A stretch of 41,391 nt of DNA from a virus: the IMG/VR virus record IMGVR_UViG_3300050821_005480, positions 1 through 41,391 of that record; one strand, given 5' to 3'. Positions 8,926 to 17,287 of the stretch are shown piece after piece. The notes beneath the pieces are model-generated. The model was given only the letters and a program-made list of their open reading frames with translations. It was not told the origin of the DNA and did not search any database. Within the stretch, counting starts at the first letter, position 1. The number at the start of each line of letters is the position of its first letter. The translations under genes and the position numbers were made by a program.

Positions 8926-10528
8926 AGAAACTTCTTCGTTTTCTTTTCGTATTGAATGCTATCATCACAGCATCAGCAAGATTAGGTGATCTAGCGCTAT
9001 CAGGTGCTTTGTCAATAATTATCTTTCCAACATTATTTTGTGAATACGTTGGTTGTGATAACTCAGAAATCAATTTCCTTCTTTCATCAAATCCACTAGA
9101 TATAGAAATAATATCATCAGGATTAAAATCTAATTTCTCAATAACTGCTCTATACGTAACTTCGAATCTTCTTCGTAATTGCCACCATGCTTGTGCTTTA
9201 GCATTAGCAAAAAAATCTGCATTTGTTCTAAACTTCTTAACTTTAATTCCGCGCTCATTCATAGAACTAGAGAATGGATCACCTTCTGGATCATCTACAG
9301 CACCAGAACCACGGAAAGGATTAAACACAAGCTTATTTTGTCTATCTTCGTTGATCTTATTGGCATCTCCTCTCACCCCTGCACCCAATCCGTCAGAGTC
9401 ATACTCTACTTCCTGATATTCTCTTTCATCACACTTAGAGAATACTTTTTGTGTAGTTTTGAAAATGTCACTATCTTTTCCCGACCAAGACTCTACATGT
9501 TCTAATAAAATTCCATGACGAAATGCGATCGCATTTAAATCCTTTCCTTCATCTGCTATATCTACACCAGCACGTCTCGTTCCCGATGGTTTTATTCCTA
9601 AAACCATATGAGCATCAATTGATGCCTGTATCCATTTCGCCGGAATCAATATCCCATCTTTTGATGACGTATAATCTAAGTCCAATTCTTGTGCTATAAT
9701 CACCGGGTCATTGATGACATCACACATCTTGTTATACCAATTAATATCTTTTCGAGGGTCTTCCTGCCATTTAAAACTAAATACGTCAATCTTGTTTTCA
9801 TGTCTCTTATAAGCAAACGGATTATCCATACCAAATGGAGTGGATATGTCGTGTCTGCTATCAGTGTTCTGAGACAATGATGCTTCTACTAACTCAGGTC
9901 TCGCTATAAACGCTGCTTCATCTACAATATAAAAACTAGTCGTACCACCTCGTCCAATATTATCTCCAGCCTCGCCCGTCAAAATTGATCCCATTTCTGG
10001 AATCATAATTCGCATGTGTGGTGCATGTTTTTTTATATCGAATCCACCCCTAAATTCAGGCGGCAGGAAAGATAAAAAACTCCGAGCTTTATAAAACAAA
10101 CACTTAGGATCACCAATCCTGTCAACATATTCTTCTTTCCTCGACCCAAATCCTGCTGTTATCCCTTCCCAAAATAAACATATCGATACCGCTGTTGATA
10201 TGGTCAAACATGACATACCGACTTGTCGAGACTTCTCAGTTAATCCAGGTCTCTTACTCTTCCAGCATTCTATAAACCAATTTACCCATTCTTCTTGCCG
10301 GTCAAATAAAATAAATGGACATAATGCTGGCAATCCACTTGACACATTTTTAGGATCATATGTCATACCCCAATCAGTAATAAATTGAGCAATGTTATGT
10401 TTATAGTACTCTTTCAAATCTACTAAACATGATGGGTCGCTTCTTATTTTTTGTAATTTATCGACCCTATATTCGAATACTTTTACATAATCTGGATTTC
10501 TAAAATCAAACTTAAATGGTAACGGCAT
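8915..10528 (-). CDS. terL: Terminase large subunit
   Basis: This is a 537-residue packaging motor. The ATPase domain has a Walker A-like EKSRQVGMS at about residues 98-106 and a Walker [11 protein letters not shown] at about 198-207 (Asp203, Glu204). The RNase H-like nuclease domain has [12 protein letters not shown] (Asp323), [11 protein letters not shown] (Asp377) and a late [13 protein letters not shown] carrying the last metal-binding Asp. Its ATG overlaps the stop of a 43-residue gene (TAATG), and its end overlaps the portal start by 11 nt. It is separated from the small subunit by a 2.7-kb fibre gene. Confidence 0.95.
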   Translation of the reverse strand: MPLPFKFDFRNPDYVKVFEYRVDKLQKIRSDPSCLVDLKEYYKHNIAQFITDWGMTYDPKNVSSGLPALCPFILFDRQEEWVNWFIECWKSKRPGLTEKSRQVGMSCLTISTAVSICLFWEGITAGFGSRKEEYVDRIGDPKCLFYKARSFLSFLPPEFRGGFDIKKHAPHMRIMIPEMGSILTGEAGDNIGRGGTTSFYIVDEAAFIARPELVEASLSQNTDSRHDISTPFGMDNPFAYKRHENKIDVFSFKWQEDPRKDINWYNKMCDVINDPVIIAQELDLDYTSSKDGILIPAKWIQASIDAHMVLGIKPSGTRRAGVDIADEGKDLNAIAFRHGILLEHVESWSGKDSDIFKTTQKVFSKCDEREYQEVEYDSDGLGAGVRGDANKINEDRQNKLVFNPFRGSGAVDDPEGDPFSSSMNERGIKVKKFRTNADFFANAKAQAWWQLRRRFEVTYRAVIEKLDFNPDDIISISSGFDERRKLISELSQPTYSQNNVGKIIIDKAPDSARSPNLADAVMIAFNTKRKRRSFYDI

Positions 10529-10659
10529 TATTTCTTTTTATTGTCTGTAACTTTTATTTTCGTAGCGCTTTTCTTTAATGTATCTTGGTTCTTAATATTG
10601 TTTACTCTATTTTTCAAAGTTTCTATCATCTTCATAATGTTTGAATGTAAATTTTTCAT
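10528..10659 (-). CDS. 43-residue lysine-rich protein
   Basis: This short ORF of 43 codons plus stop fills the space between the fibre gene (stop at 10688) and terL. Its TAA overlaps the terL ATG by one base, which suggests coupled translation. The product is a single basic amphipathic helix followed by a Lys-rich tail ending DNKKK. The ribosome site is weak (CGGA). No family is recognised. It may act simply to couple terL translation or may be a DNA-binding accessory. Confidence 0.5.
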   Translation of the reverse strand: MKNLHSNIMKMIETLKNRVNNIKNQDTLKKSATKIKVTDNKKK

Positions 10660-10687
10660 AATTAAATATCCGAAAATTGTAAGTTCA

Positions 10688-13417
10688 TTATGCTATCCTT
10701 TCTATCATTCCGGTTATGAAAATCAATCCCGCCGTATAATCAGTTGTACCTCCAGAATACATTGCTCTTATACTTGCCCCAGATGAAGTTGGTTGAGATA
10801 TACTAGCCGAAGCCGGGAACGGCAATGCCGTCGACCCCCAGGTTTGGTTAGTCAAGGTAAGTAAATTTGCAGAGGGTATTACGCTATACGAAGTTGTTCC
10901 ATCTGTAATAGATAAATTCCGATTACCGCCTATAAAAGCTATTCCTGCGCCATTTATTTTAAGGTCTCTGATTCTATATTGATTTGATCCAGAAGATGCA
11001 TATAAGACTTTTCCACCCCCTGCTAAATCTAAATAATTAACTGTAATGTCAAATGAAATTAGATTACTGCACGCGTCTACATTTTGTAATAAATTTATAG
11101 CGATAGCGCCATCTAAATTAACATCTGGCAAATAACATGTTCTCGCACCAGCTGAAGTATTCGGACTAATAGTAAAAGAATTAGACGCGCCGTTTGCTAC
11201 GGTTAATGATTTATATGGATTTACTGTTGTTCCCAAAGAAACTACGCCCACTGAATTTGCTCTCATTTGAGTAGCAGAATTATTTCCAATAACTATTTCA
11301 TTTGATGATGCTGTAGAAACATTATTACCAATGATAATGCTATTGGTATTTCCGGTACCTATTGTTTGTCCAGCGGTATTTCCCACAAAAATATTATTGC
11401 TACCAGTTGTTAAAGTAATCCCCGTATTATTTCCAACCGCAATATTATTTGACCCTGAGATTAAACCTGCAAGAGACCCATTTCCAACCGCAACATTAGA
11501 TGTACCAGAATACGTATTTTTTAATGCACTATTTCCCACACCTACACTACTATCTGCAGTAGCTCCAGATGACCCTCCATATCCTGCGCTAGGACCTATA
11601 AATGTATTGCTATTACCCGTTTGAAAAGTTCCCGCATATGCACCGATAGAAATTGTTTGTTGTGTAGTAGCAGATGATGCAGCATTGTTAGCTAACAACC
11701 CTATTGACACCATGTAATTAGCTGTTGAACTTTGACCCATAGAACTTTGGCCAATCGATATATTGAAATTTGCAGGGTCATCTATAACAAACGGGCCATT
11801 TAATGTTTGTATTCCAGCAGTATTTATTAAAGAAAAGTTTGCATTGGTTCTTACGTCCGGCAATGTGTAAACAATAGATGATACTGGTGTATTAACATTA
11901 AGAATTGTTGTATTAGTAGAACCAAAAGTTATTTGATCTGAAGAATTTTTGAGAGTAATGGCTGTAAAAGTATCTAGTGATGCTAAAGCATTATCAATGC
12001 CCGCTAAGTTATTTGTGATACACGTTTGTGGGTATGCCGTTGAAATAGGTAAAGAATAATTAACCGGCGTGAAATTATTATTTGCAAAAATTCCATCTGA
12101 AAGAGTTGAAGAAATTATTGAATCAAAACTAGCACCGTTCAAAAATGTAATGTTTGAAGTATAACTAATAGCATCAGTCAACCATAAAACATTTCCATCC
12201 ATTGTTAAATTGTCTAAATTACAATTTTGAGCAAATAGAACAGCTCCTTGTCCCCCGACATCCCCTTGTATCGAGACCACACCACTAGCGCCAGGCGTAG
12301 AATTATTTGCACATATCAACAAACTTTGGCTTGCAGAAGAAATTGAGTTCGACATTGATAAATTAGAAGTACTCGCAAGGTCAAAAACTCCGACCAAATT
12401 TGCTACTGAAAATATAGGAGGATTGAATATCGAAATGTCTAGAAGATTGATAAAAATTTCTGGGCTCTGTGAACCAGTTCCTCGTACGTTAACATATGAT
12501 GACGGATCATGGGGTGCATTATAAAACAGCATCACTGCATTTTGAGAAACACTGAAAATATAATTTGCACCAACATCGGAAGGTAGAAAAACGTTTGTTG
12601 CATAAAATATAGGATTTGGTGTTGTATCCCATGATGAGTCTAAAACAAAATTGCCAGTCGCTCTTAGACTTCCAGTGCTTGGACTATCAGACTGTATGAA
12701 TACAAACGGATACCATGTTACATCACCAGAAACAGTTGTAGAATCCATCAAAAATATTGTTGCAGGAGTAGAAGCCGTCGCAACTAATACCGCGGCCGCG
12801 GCGGCGGCAGGATATGACGCAAATGGATATACCGGAGAACCTGTACCATTTTCATCACTACCTTTATTTCCAGAAACGTAAAATCGATATGGTTCTTGAA
12901 CATCGCTCTGACTGACTAATCTTTCCCATCCAGAATTCCCAGTCGTATTACATTTCCAAAGATCAAAAGTTGACGTATCAAAATAGTAACTTACGCCACC
13001 AATACCAGTAACAATTCCATTTGGACTTCCAGAGCCACTAATTGTAATAGGTTGTCCACCAATATTTGATAACGAAGTAACGGTATTTGCAACATCGCTT
13101 AAATTGTTTGCTGCGAGCAATGCCCCGCCTTCAGATGCTGTCAATGTCCAAATTGCTATTGAAGAATCACCAGCTGTTGTACACACATATAAACTTGTGG
13201 TTGTCGAATCAACAACTTGATCACCAACTAATCCAGCAACATTTCCATTGGGATCACCATCGAATTCAGAAGTTCGAGGTACTTGCAAATTTAAACGTGA
13301 AGTCTGTATATCATCAACATCAGAAAGATTATTAGCAGATAGCATATCGCCACCACCAGCTCCTCGTTCGATGCCAAATATTTTTAGATTCTTGTAAAAA
13401 TCAGCCAGATTGCTCAC
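10688..13417 (-). CDS. Tail fibre / spike with YadA-like head repeats
   Basis: This 909-residue surface protein probably binds the host. The GTG start overlaps the previous stop (GTGA). The N-terminus has two LSANNLSDV-type repeats common at virion-binding ends of phage fibres. Residues about 165-500 are beta-rich with Ser/Asn-rich strands as in spikes. Residues about 585-745 carry repeats such as SNVAVGNGSLAGLISG and NNIAVGNNTG, the left-handed beta-roll pattern of YadA-type trimeric adhesins. The C-terminal 150 residues look like a trimerisation or tip domain. Its place between the two terminase genes is odd. Another fibre candidate is at 32736. Confidence 0.8.
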   Translation of the reverse strand: MSNLADFYKNLKIFGIERGAGGGDMLSANNLSDVDDIQTSRLNLQVPRTSEFDGDPNGNVAGLVGDQVVDSTTTSLYVCTTAGDSSIAIWTLTASEGGALLAANNLSDVANTVTSLSNIGGQPITISGSGSPNGIVTGIGGVSYYFDTSTFDLWKCNTTGNSGWERLVSQSDVQEPYRFYVSGNKGSDENGTGSPVYPFASYPAAAAAAVLVATASTPATIFLMDSTTVSGDVTWYPFVFIQSDSPSTGSLRATGNFVLDSSWDTTPNPIFYATNVFLPSDVGANYIFSVSQNAVMLFYNAPHDPSSYVNVRGTGSQSPEIFINLLDISIFNPPIFSVANLVGVFDLASTSNLSMSNSISSASQSLLICANNSTPGASGVVSIQGDVGGQGAVLFAQNCNLDNLTMDGNVLWLTDAISYTSNITFLNGASFDSIISSTLSDGIFANNNFTPVNYSLPISTAYPQTCITNNLAGIDNALASLDTFTAITLKNSSDQITFGSTNTTILNVNTPVSSIVYTLPDVRTNANFSLINTAGIQTLNGPFVIDDPANFNISIGQSSMGQSSTANYMVSIGLLANNAASSATTQQTISIGAYAGTFQTGNSNTFIGPSAGYGGSSGATADSSVGVGNSALKNTYSGTSNVAVGNGSLAGLISGSNNIAVGNNTGITLTTGSNNIFVGNTAGQTIGTGNTNSIIIGNNVSTASSNEIVIGNNSATQMRANSVGVVSLGTTVNPYKSLTVANGASNSFTISPNTSAGARTCYLPDVNLDGAIAINLLQNVDACSNLISFDITVNYLDLAGGGKVLYASSGSNQYRIRDLKINGAGIAFIGGNRNLSITDGTTSYSVIPSANLLTLTNQTWGSTALPFPASASISQPTSSGASIRAMYSGGTTDYTAGLIFITGMIERIA

Positions 13418-13599
13418 TGTTTAATCCAATTTGATATTGTCACTACGTTAGCACCCGAATAAGTTAGAGTTTGAATGTAAGTATTTTCGCGATAAACAAT
13501 AGTCAAAGTAGTTAGATTTGAACCCGTATAACCTAAAGTTACGGGCAAACTATCTAAATCCAATTGTGTATTATCAGTTGCTGTTGCGAATGTACTCAT
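13414..13599 (-). CDS. Small fibre-associated protein, unknown function
   Basis: This 61-residue protein overlaps its neighbours by 4 nt at both ends (ATGA upstream, GTGA downstream). The sequence is a run of short strands, LPVTLGYTGSNLTTLTIVY then YIQTLTYSGANVVTISNWI, ending in WIKQ. Similar small beta proteins occur next to fibre genes in other phages and may be a fibre base or assembly factor. That role is inferred from position only. Confidence 0.65.
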   Translation of the reverse strand: MSTFATATDNTQLDLDSLPVTLGYTGSNLTTLTIVYRENTYIQTLTYSGANVVTISNWIKQ

Positions 13600-14012
13600 T
13601 TCTCACCTTGCATAATCTGTATATATCGTTTCGAAGCCTGTAATGGATCTTTAGTACCTATAGATTCAATTTCTTTCAAGTCATGCTCAATATTCAAATC
13701 ATCAATCATATTCTCGCCAATTCCGCAAATTGTCTTAGCTGCGAAAATGGTAGCAGAGGTGTTATTTCCACTGGTAGCCATATGATAAAGGGTATTTAAT
13801 ATTGCCGTCTTTGAATGCGCCCTACCTTCTCTAATTATATCTCCATATTTAGAAGTCAAGGTTTTTTTGCAAATGGGCTGTATATCCTTGAGCAACAATA
13901 CTATGTCATTGACTCTCAGGCCTATTTTTGCAAAATTCTTTACTAATTTAAGTGTTTCTTCGGTCAATATAATTTCTGGTCTACCCATTGGCTTTTTAGT
14001 GTCATCAGCCAT
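13596..14012 (-). CDS. terS: Terminase small subunit (probable)
   Basis: This 138-residue protein is the first gene of the late operon. It opens with GRPEIILTEETLKLVKNFAK, followed by a helix-turn-helix-like LRVNDIVLLLKDIQPICKKTL, as in small terminase and resolvase-type DNA-binding domains. The second half is a helical oligomerisation region (SKTAILNTLYHMATSGNNTSATIFAAKTI). A strong promoter with an operator lies 65-100 nt upstream. The small subunit normally recognises the packaging site and feeds DNA to TerL. The call rests on the motif plus operon position. Confidence 0.75.
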   Translation of the reverse strand: MADDTKKPMGRPEIILTEETLKLVKNFAKIGLRVNDIVLLLKDIQPICKKTLTSKYGDIIREGRAHSKTAILNTLYHMATSGNNTSATIFAAKTICGIGENMIDDLNIEHDLKEIESIGTKDPLQASKRYIQIMQGEK

Positions 14013-14080
14013 AATTTAAACTTTATCCATTATTTTTATATTTTATACCGTATTTATTTAGTCTTTTGTATAATACATCC

Positions 14081-14109
14081 ATATAACACGATTATATATA
14101 TCGTGTCAA
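14081..14109 (-). promoter_or_regulatory. Late leftward promoter with palindromic operator in the spacer
   Basis: Read on the minus strand, TTGACA (14109-14104), a 17-nt spacer and TTATAT (14086-14081) form a near-consensus sigma-70 promoter facing terS. Plus-strand bases 14086-14106 form a perfect inverted repeat, ACACGAT/ATCGTGT around TATATAT, lying almost exactly between -35 and -10. A repressor or activator bound there would control the whole late operon. Confidence 0.75.
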
Positions 14110-14137
14110 ACAATTTAATTAAATTTAATTGTAAAAA

Positions 14138-14184
14138 TAATTGAAATAAAATGTTGCATTAAATATATTACGGTAGTAATATGT
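14138..14184 (+). promoter_or_regulatory. Early rightward promoter P1 with operator
   Basis: TTGCAT (14154-14159), a 17-nt spacer and TAATAT (14177-14182) form a sigma-70 type promoter facing the early genes. The palindrome ATATTAC-GGTA-GTAATAT (14165-14182) covers the -10 box. The 47-bp block is repeated with 5 mismatches at 18422-18468, so the same regulator and polymerase form should read both. Confidence 0.8.
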
Positions 14185-14223
14185 ACTCACTGCTTCACAA
14201 CAACAAAACAAAGGAGAACTAAA

Positions 14224-14394
14224 ATGCAAACATTAAACCAAAGGTTAAAAGAGGCTGTTTACGAGGGAAAATACAATACTGTTAGAGGATTAATAAAAGA
14301 TGGCGCCAATTCAAGTGATGAAATGGTTGAACTTGCTGTTAGAAATGGACACACAAAGATAGCAAACTTTTTATCAAAACAAATATCTAACTAA
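14224..14394 (+). CDS. Small ankyrin-repeat-like protein
   Basis: This 56-residue protein is the first early gene, with a strong AAAGGAG 8 nt before the ATG. It reads LKEAVYEGKYNTVRGLIKDG then MVELAVRNGHTKIANFLSKQ, which fits one and a half ankyrin repeats (A..G....V..LI..GA, then ..A...GH..I..FL). Ankyrin repeats bind proteins, so it could target a host factor early in infection. It is too short for a full stable ankyrin stack, so the call is a resemblance. Confidence 0.65.
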   Translation: MQTLNQRLKEAVYEGKYNTVRGLIKDGANSSDEMVELAVRNGHTKIANFLSKQISN

Positions 14395-14411
14395 AACAAA
14401 GGAGAATTTGA

Positions 14412-14756
14412 ATGGAAAACACTAAAACAGTTGCAGTCTTATTGGGTGAAGAAATATGTCAAATGATACTTGAAGGTATTTCTAATATATACGATTGTAA
14501 TGATGATGATTCTCCGATGAGAAAGGAATTTTATAAATTATTAGATTTTTCAGAAAAAAATAATAATTTACATAATGTTCCAATATTTATGAATGGTTAC
14601 ATCAAAATATTTAAAAGAAATTTATTTCAGTTAATAGACAGATATCTAGTAGAAGGTCTTGATGTTTTGTTCAAAAAGACATTATCTGATCTTTATCAAG
14701 AAACACTAGAAATGATGCCATTCTATTTAGAATATAACCATCTTTTAGAAGTTTAA
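14412..14756 (+). CDS. Unknown early protein, 114 residues
   Basis: No family is recognised. The protein is helical and acidic and ends EMMPFYLEYNHLLEV. A similar PFYLE ending occurs in the early protein at 19498, so the two may be distant relatives. AAAGGAGAATTTGA gives a strong ribosome site. It lies in the early operon after the ankyrin-like gene. Confidence 0.75.
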   Translation: MENTKTVAVLLGEEICQMILEGISNIYDCNDDDSPMRKEFYKLLDFSEKNNNLHNVPIFMNGYIKIFKRNLFQLIDRYLVEGLDVLFKKTLSDLYQETLEMMPFYLEYNHLLEV

Positions 14757-14777
14757 ATAAAACAAAAGAAACCCACA

Positions 14778-14930
14778 ATGAAAAACTTAATTACAGAAAA
14801 AAATAAAGAACTAACGAAACAAAATTATCCGGACTTCGTTGTATTAGACGACTCAATAGAACAATCAGCAACGTGTGAAATAGATTGTGTGTGTCATATG
14901 TGCTGTGAACTTCCTGATGATTGGAACTAA
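14778..14930 (+). CDS. Small Cys-rich protein, unknown
   Basis: This 50-residue ORF begins MKNLITEKNKELTKQNYP and carries CEIDCVCHMCCE near its end, a cluster of five cysteines and a histidine that could bind zinc. The ribosome site is weak (AAGAAACCC). It lies between two well supported early genes in the same direction with no other explanation for the gap. Confidence 0.6.
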   Translation: MKNLITEKNKELTKQNYPDFVVLDDSIEQSATCEIDCVCHMCCELPDDWN

Positions 14931-14948
14931 TAGAAAAGGAGACTTTCA

Positions 14949-15164
14949 ATGAAAAACTCATACTTAATCTGCGCTGGCATTAAAGATAACATGCACTCAA
15001 TCTTCAACAGCTCTGAAGACGCTGATAACTTTGTAAGAACTAGCGATATCAGAGTGTACAAGAAGTTCGGTTCATGGACATGTTCACGCAGATATATACA
15101 AGATCAAACTGAAAGTGGATTTGACTTTCTGAGAATTTTAACTACTACAATCACGGAGAAATAA
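14949..15164 (+). CDS. Unknown early protein, 71 residues
   Basis: AAAAGGAGACTTTCA precedes the ATG. The product (MKNSYLICAGIKDNMHSIF) looks like a single compact alpha/beta domain. No family is recognised. It is part of the early small-gene operon. Confidence 0.7.
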   Translation: MKNSYLICAGIKDNMHSIFNSSEDADNFVRTSDIRVYKKFGSWTCSRRYIQDQTESGFDFLRILTTTITEK

Positions 15165-15166
15165 AA

Positions 15167-15340
15167 ATGTCAATATTATCATATGCTTTAAGAGAAATTC
15201 AAAAAGATACTTTTAGTACCAAAAATGGAAAAGAAGTAGCTGAACTTTATAGAAGTAATATTTTAGATGATACCAGTTCCCTTTTTGTTATTGCTTATCT
15301 TTTAGATAGATTAGAGAAATTAGAAAACAAAAAAGGATAA
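15167..15340 (+). CDS. Unknown early protein, 57 residues
   Basis: The ATG lies 2 nt after the previous stop with CGGAG 9 nt upstream. The product (MSILSYALREIQKDTF, ending LLDRLEKLENKKG) is predicted helical with a short charged tail. No family is recognised. Confidence 0.65.
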   Translation: MSILSYALREIQKDTFSTKNGKEVAELYRSNILDDTSSLFVIAYLLDRLEKLENKKG

Positions 15341-15345
15341 ATATC

Positions 15346-15750
15346 ATGAAAAAATTTGTAGACATTATTAAATTATTAGATGAGAAATACAATGAAACTA
15401 TCGAAATTAGAAAAACAGAAACAGAAGATGATATAGAAACGTTATATCTAAAAAATGGTAATGTTTTAGTTTTTAAAAAACCGACTTTATATTTTGGTTA
15501 TCATGATGAATTAAAATACGATTTATCAATTTACTACCCAGATTACAAAACAATGTCAGATTATTTTAATAGATTCGACCCACTTTCAGATTATTTATTT
15601 CTTGATTATACTATTAAACCATTTAGTTGGGACTATATTAGCAGTCGAGAATTTATACCGTGGAAATTATATACTAAAGTACCGCATAACATTTTTAAAG
15701 AATACATAAACGTTATTGGTGTCTGTTATCCACAAAATTGGGAGAAATAA
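15346..15750 (+). CDS. Unknown early protein, 134 residues
   Basis: The protein is rich in Tyr, Phe, Asp and Lys, with alternating strands (TLYLKNGNVLVFKKPTLYF) and a Trp-containing C-terminus. AAAAAGGATAAATATC precedes the ATG. It has no recognisable family and no membrane segment. Confidence 0.7.
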   Translation: MKKFVDIIKLLDEKYNETIEIRKTETEDDIETLYLKNGNVLVFKKPTLYFGYHDELKYDLSIYYPDYKTMSDYFNRFDPLSDYLFLDYTIKPFSWDYISSREFIPWKLYTKVPHNIFKEYINVIGVCYPQNWEK

Positions 15751-15751
15751 A

Positions 15752-15970
15752 ATGAGAGAATCACAGAAAACTAGAAACCAAAAAGTCAATGATCTCATAG
15801 CTGTTTTATTGGAAGGCCCATCATTTTCTAATGTTAAAGACATGTTCACAGAGTCTTGCTTCAGAAAAGATGATGGAAATTATGTATCTAAGGAATTACT
15901 TAGAGTTCATAAAAAATGGGTAAAAGAATTTATAATTGAACAACTTAAAAAATTGGTTAATTCAAAATGA
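15752..15970 (+). CDS. Unknown early protein, 72 residues
   Basis: I chose the ATG at 15752 because GGGAG lies 8 nt upstream, overlapping the end of the previous gene. An upstream in-frame start at 15716 lies inside that gene. The product is basic and helical (KTRNQKVNDLIAVLLEG, ending WVKEFIIEQLKKLVNSK). No family is recognised. Confidence 0.7.
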   Translation: MRESQKTRNQKVNDLIAVLLEGPSFSNVKDMFTESCFRKDDGNYVSKELLRVHKKWVKEFIIEQLKKLVNSK

Positions 15971-16101
15971 CAATACTAATACCAGAATTATATTGTGTTT
16001 ATAAAACTCGTGGGGGACGCAAATGCGTATGTTCATACAAATTTCGGAGAGGGTCATTTGAAATGAAAATAGGTAGAAAAATTAACATATCGGCGCGGTA
16101 A
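15967..16101 (+). CDS. Small basic Cys-containing protein
   Basis: The ATG overlaps the previous TGA (ATGA). The 44-residue product, including YKTRGGRKCVCSYKFRRGSF, is very basic. It may bind nucleic acid, but no family is recognised and no separate ribosome site is visible. Confidence 0.45.
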   Translation: MTILIPELYCVYKTRGGRKCVCSYKFRRGSFEMKIGRKINISAR

Positions 16102-16127
16102 AACTTATAACTGGGATGATTATTAAA

Positions 16128-16472
16128 ATGAACATAGATGAAATTAAATACATTGTTAATGCTAGTGATATCCCTGACAGCTCAAAAAGGAGATTTATTA
16201 TTGCTATTATAGCTGCGGATAAAGAAGCAATCCCCGATATTCTTGAATTTCTAAAATTCGAAAGACAATCTAATCATGAGCTGATAATTGATTTAAATCT
16301 AGAAGTATCTCGTGCCGACAGTTTTATAGATTCATTGCCTAAAATTAAAGTTAGAAAAGGAAATGATTTCACTAGAGAATTTGTACAAGGCTGTATATCT
16401 GACCTTTATAAAAAATACAAAGGAAGAATAGGACATTGTTTCAATAAAAAATTTGGTAACTTAAAAAAATGA
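16128..16472 (+). CDS. Unknown early protein, 114 residues
   Basis: An ATG at 16116 is also in frame, but the one at 16128 has GGGAT at a usable distance and gives MNIDEIKYIVNASDIP. The protein is helical (FIIAIIAADKEAIPDILEFL) with a basic end (CFNKKFGNLKK). No family is recognised. Confidence 0.65.
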   Translation: MNIDEIKYIVNASDIPDSSKRRFIIAIIAADKEAIPDILEFLKFERQSNHELIIDLNLEVSRADSFIDSLPKIKVRKGNDFTREFVQGCISDLYKKYKGRIGHCFNKKFGNLKK

Positions 16473-16532
16473 GAAAAAACTTTATTTAATATTCTTTAGC
16501 AGAAAAAAGAGACGCAATAACAGATTAAAAGA

Positions 16533-16550
16533 TTAAAGGCGGTTTGGCAT
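16533..16550 (+). repeat. 18-bp imperfect direct repeat, copy 1 (before the HNH gene)
   Basis: TTAAAGGCGGTTTGGCAT matches 16995-17012 (TTAAAGTCGATTTGGCAT) at 16 of 18 positions. The two copies bracket the HNH nuclease gene. Confidence 0.75.
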
Positions 16551-16561
16551 GGAGGTGATTA

Positions 16562-16984
16562 TTGAAAACAAGGAAAGAACGAATTGACGAAATGATTTTG
16601 CTACTTAAAAAGTATAATCAACGTGTAAATTACAGAACTCGTAATTCTGAAACAAAATTAAGAAAACGATTAAGCCAAAAATTTTCTACAATGAAATCTG
16701 GCTTTAGGGGTTCATGTAATTTATGCAAGAGAAAAATTTATAATGATTCGTCAAAGATACTTGAAAACAGAAAATATTATTCAAAAAACAGGAACATTTT
16801 AAGAAAAATAATTATACAAAGAGATAGTGAAACTTGTTTTAAATGTAAAACTACAGAAAATCTATCAATAGATCACATAAGACCTCTTTCAAAACTTGGA
16901 ACAAATGATCTTTCAAATCTTCAGATATTATGTAGAAAATGCAATGTTATTAAGGGGGACTACTACGAAGACCGCCGCAAATAA
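16562..16984 (+). CDS. HNH endonuclease
   Basis: This 140-residue protein uses a TTG start 6 nt after a perfect GGAGG. The C-terminal HNH module has RDSETCFKC, LSIDHIRPLSKLGTNDLSNL and LCRKCN: Asp104-His105, Asn119 and zinc pairs Cys92/Cys95 and Cys124/Cys127. Another CNLC at 52-55 lies in the basic N-terminal half. Such enzymes nick or cut DNA and often behave as homing elements. It is flanked by imperfect direct repeats, which fits an inserted gene. Confidence 0.85.
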   Translation: MKTRKERIDEMILLLKKYNQRVNYRTRNSETKLRKRLSQKFSTMKSGFRGSCNLCKRKIYNDSSKILENRKYYSKNRNILRKIIIQRDSETCFKCKTTENLSIDHIRPLSKLGTNDLSNLQILCRKCNVIKGDYYEDRRK

Positions 16985-16994
16985 GATAAAAATC

Positions 16995-17012
16995 TTAAAG
17001 TCGATTTGGCAT
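16995..17012 (+). repeat. 18-bp imperfect direct repeat, copy 2 (after the HNH gene)
   Basis: This is the second copy of the 16533-16550 sequence. It precedes the ribosome site of the next gene in the same relative position as copy 1 precedes the HNH gene. Confidence 0.75.
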
Positions 17013-17026
17013 TGGGGAAATATAAA

Positions 17027-17287
17027 ATGAAAAAATATGTAGCTGAAGTTCCTGATATTTCGTTATTAGGTGTTCGAATGGTCACTGTAATATCTGATTC
17101 TTTATACAAAATTGACTCACACATAAGGCTTATTGGAAAATTCAACCAAATCGATACTGACTTAAATGGTGAGCTGGTCTTAACAAATCGTTATCATAAT
17201 CCCACAATATACATTTATGACACAGAAAATGAAGATGAATATAAAAAATTGAAAGAAATTGAGAAATATTCGGTATTTTTAAATTAG
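17027..17287 (+). CDS. Unknown early protein, 86 residues
   Basis: The ATG at 17027 is chosen for the GGGGAA 7 nt upstream. A TTG at 17006 is in frame but has no ribosome site. The sequence is mixed alpha/beta, starting MKKYVAEVPDISLLG. The gene ends in TAG, which shows that amber is a normal stop in this genome. No family is recognised. Confidence 0.7.
   Translation: MKKYVAEVPDISLLGVRMVTVISDSLYKIDSHIRLIGKFNQIDTDLNGELVLTNRYHNPTIYIYDTENEDEYKKLKEIEKYSVFLN

Noticed and set aside
8952-9416. Long plus-strand frame of 154 codons inside terL
   Set aside because: It is the antisense of a fully recognisable terminase, with no ribosome site and Leu/Ser-rich shadow composition.
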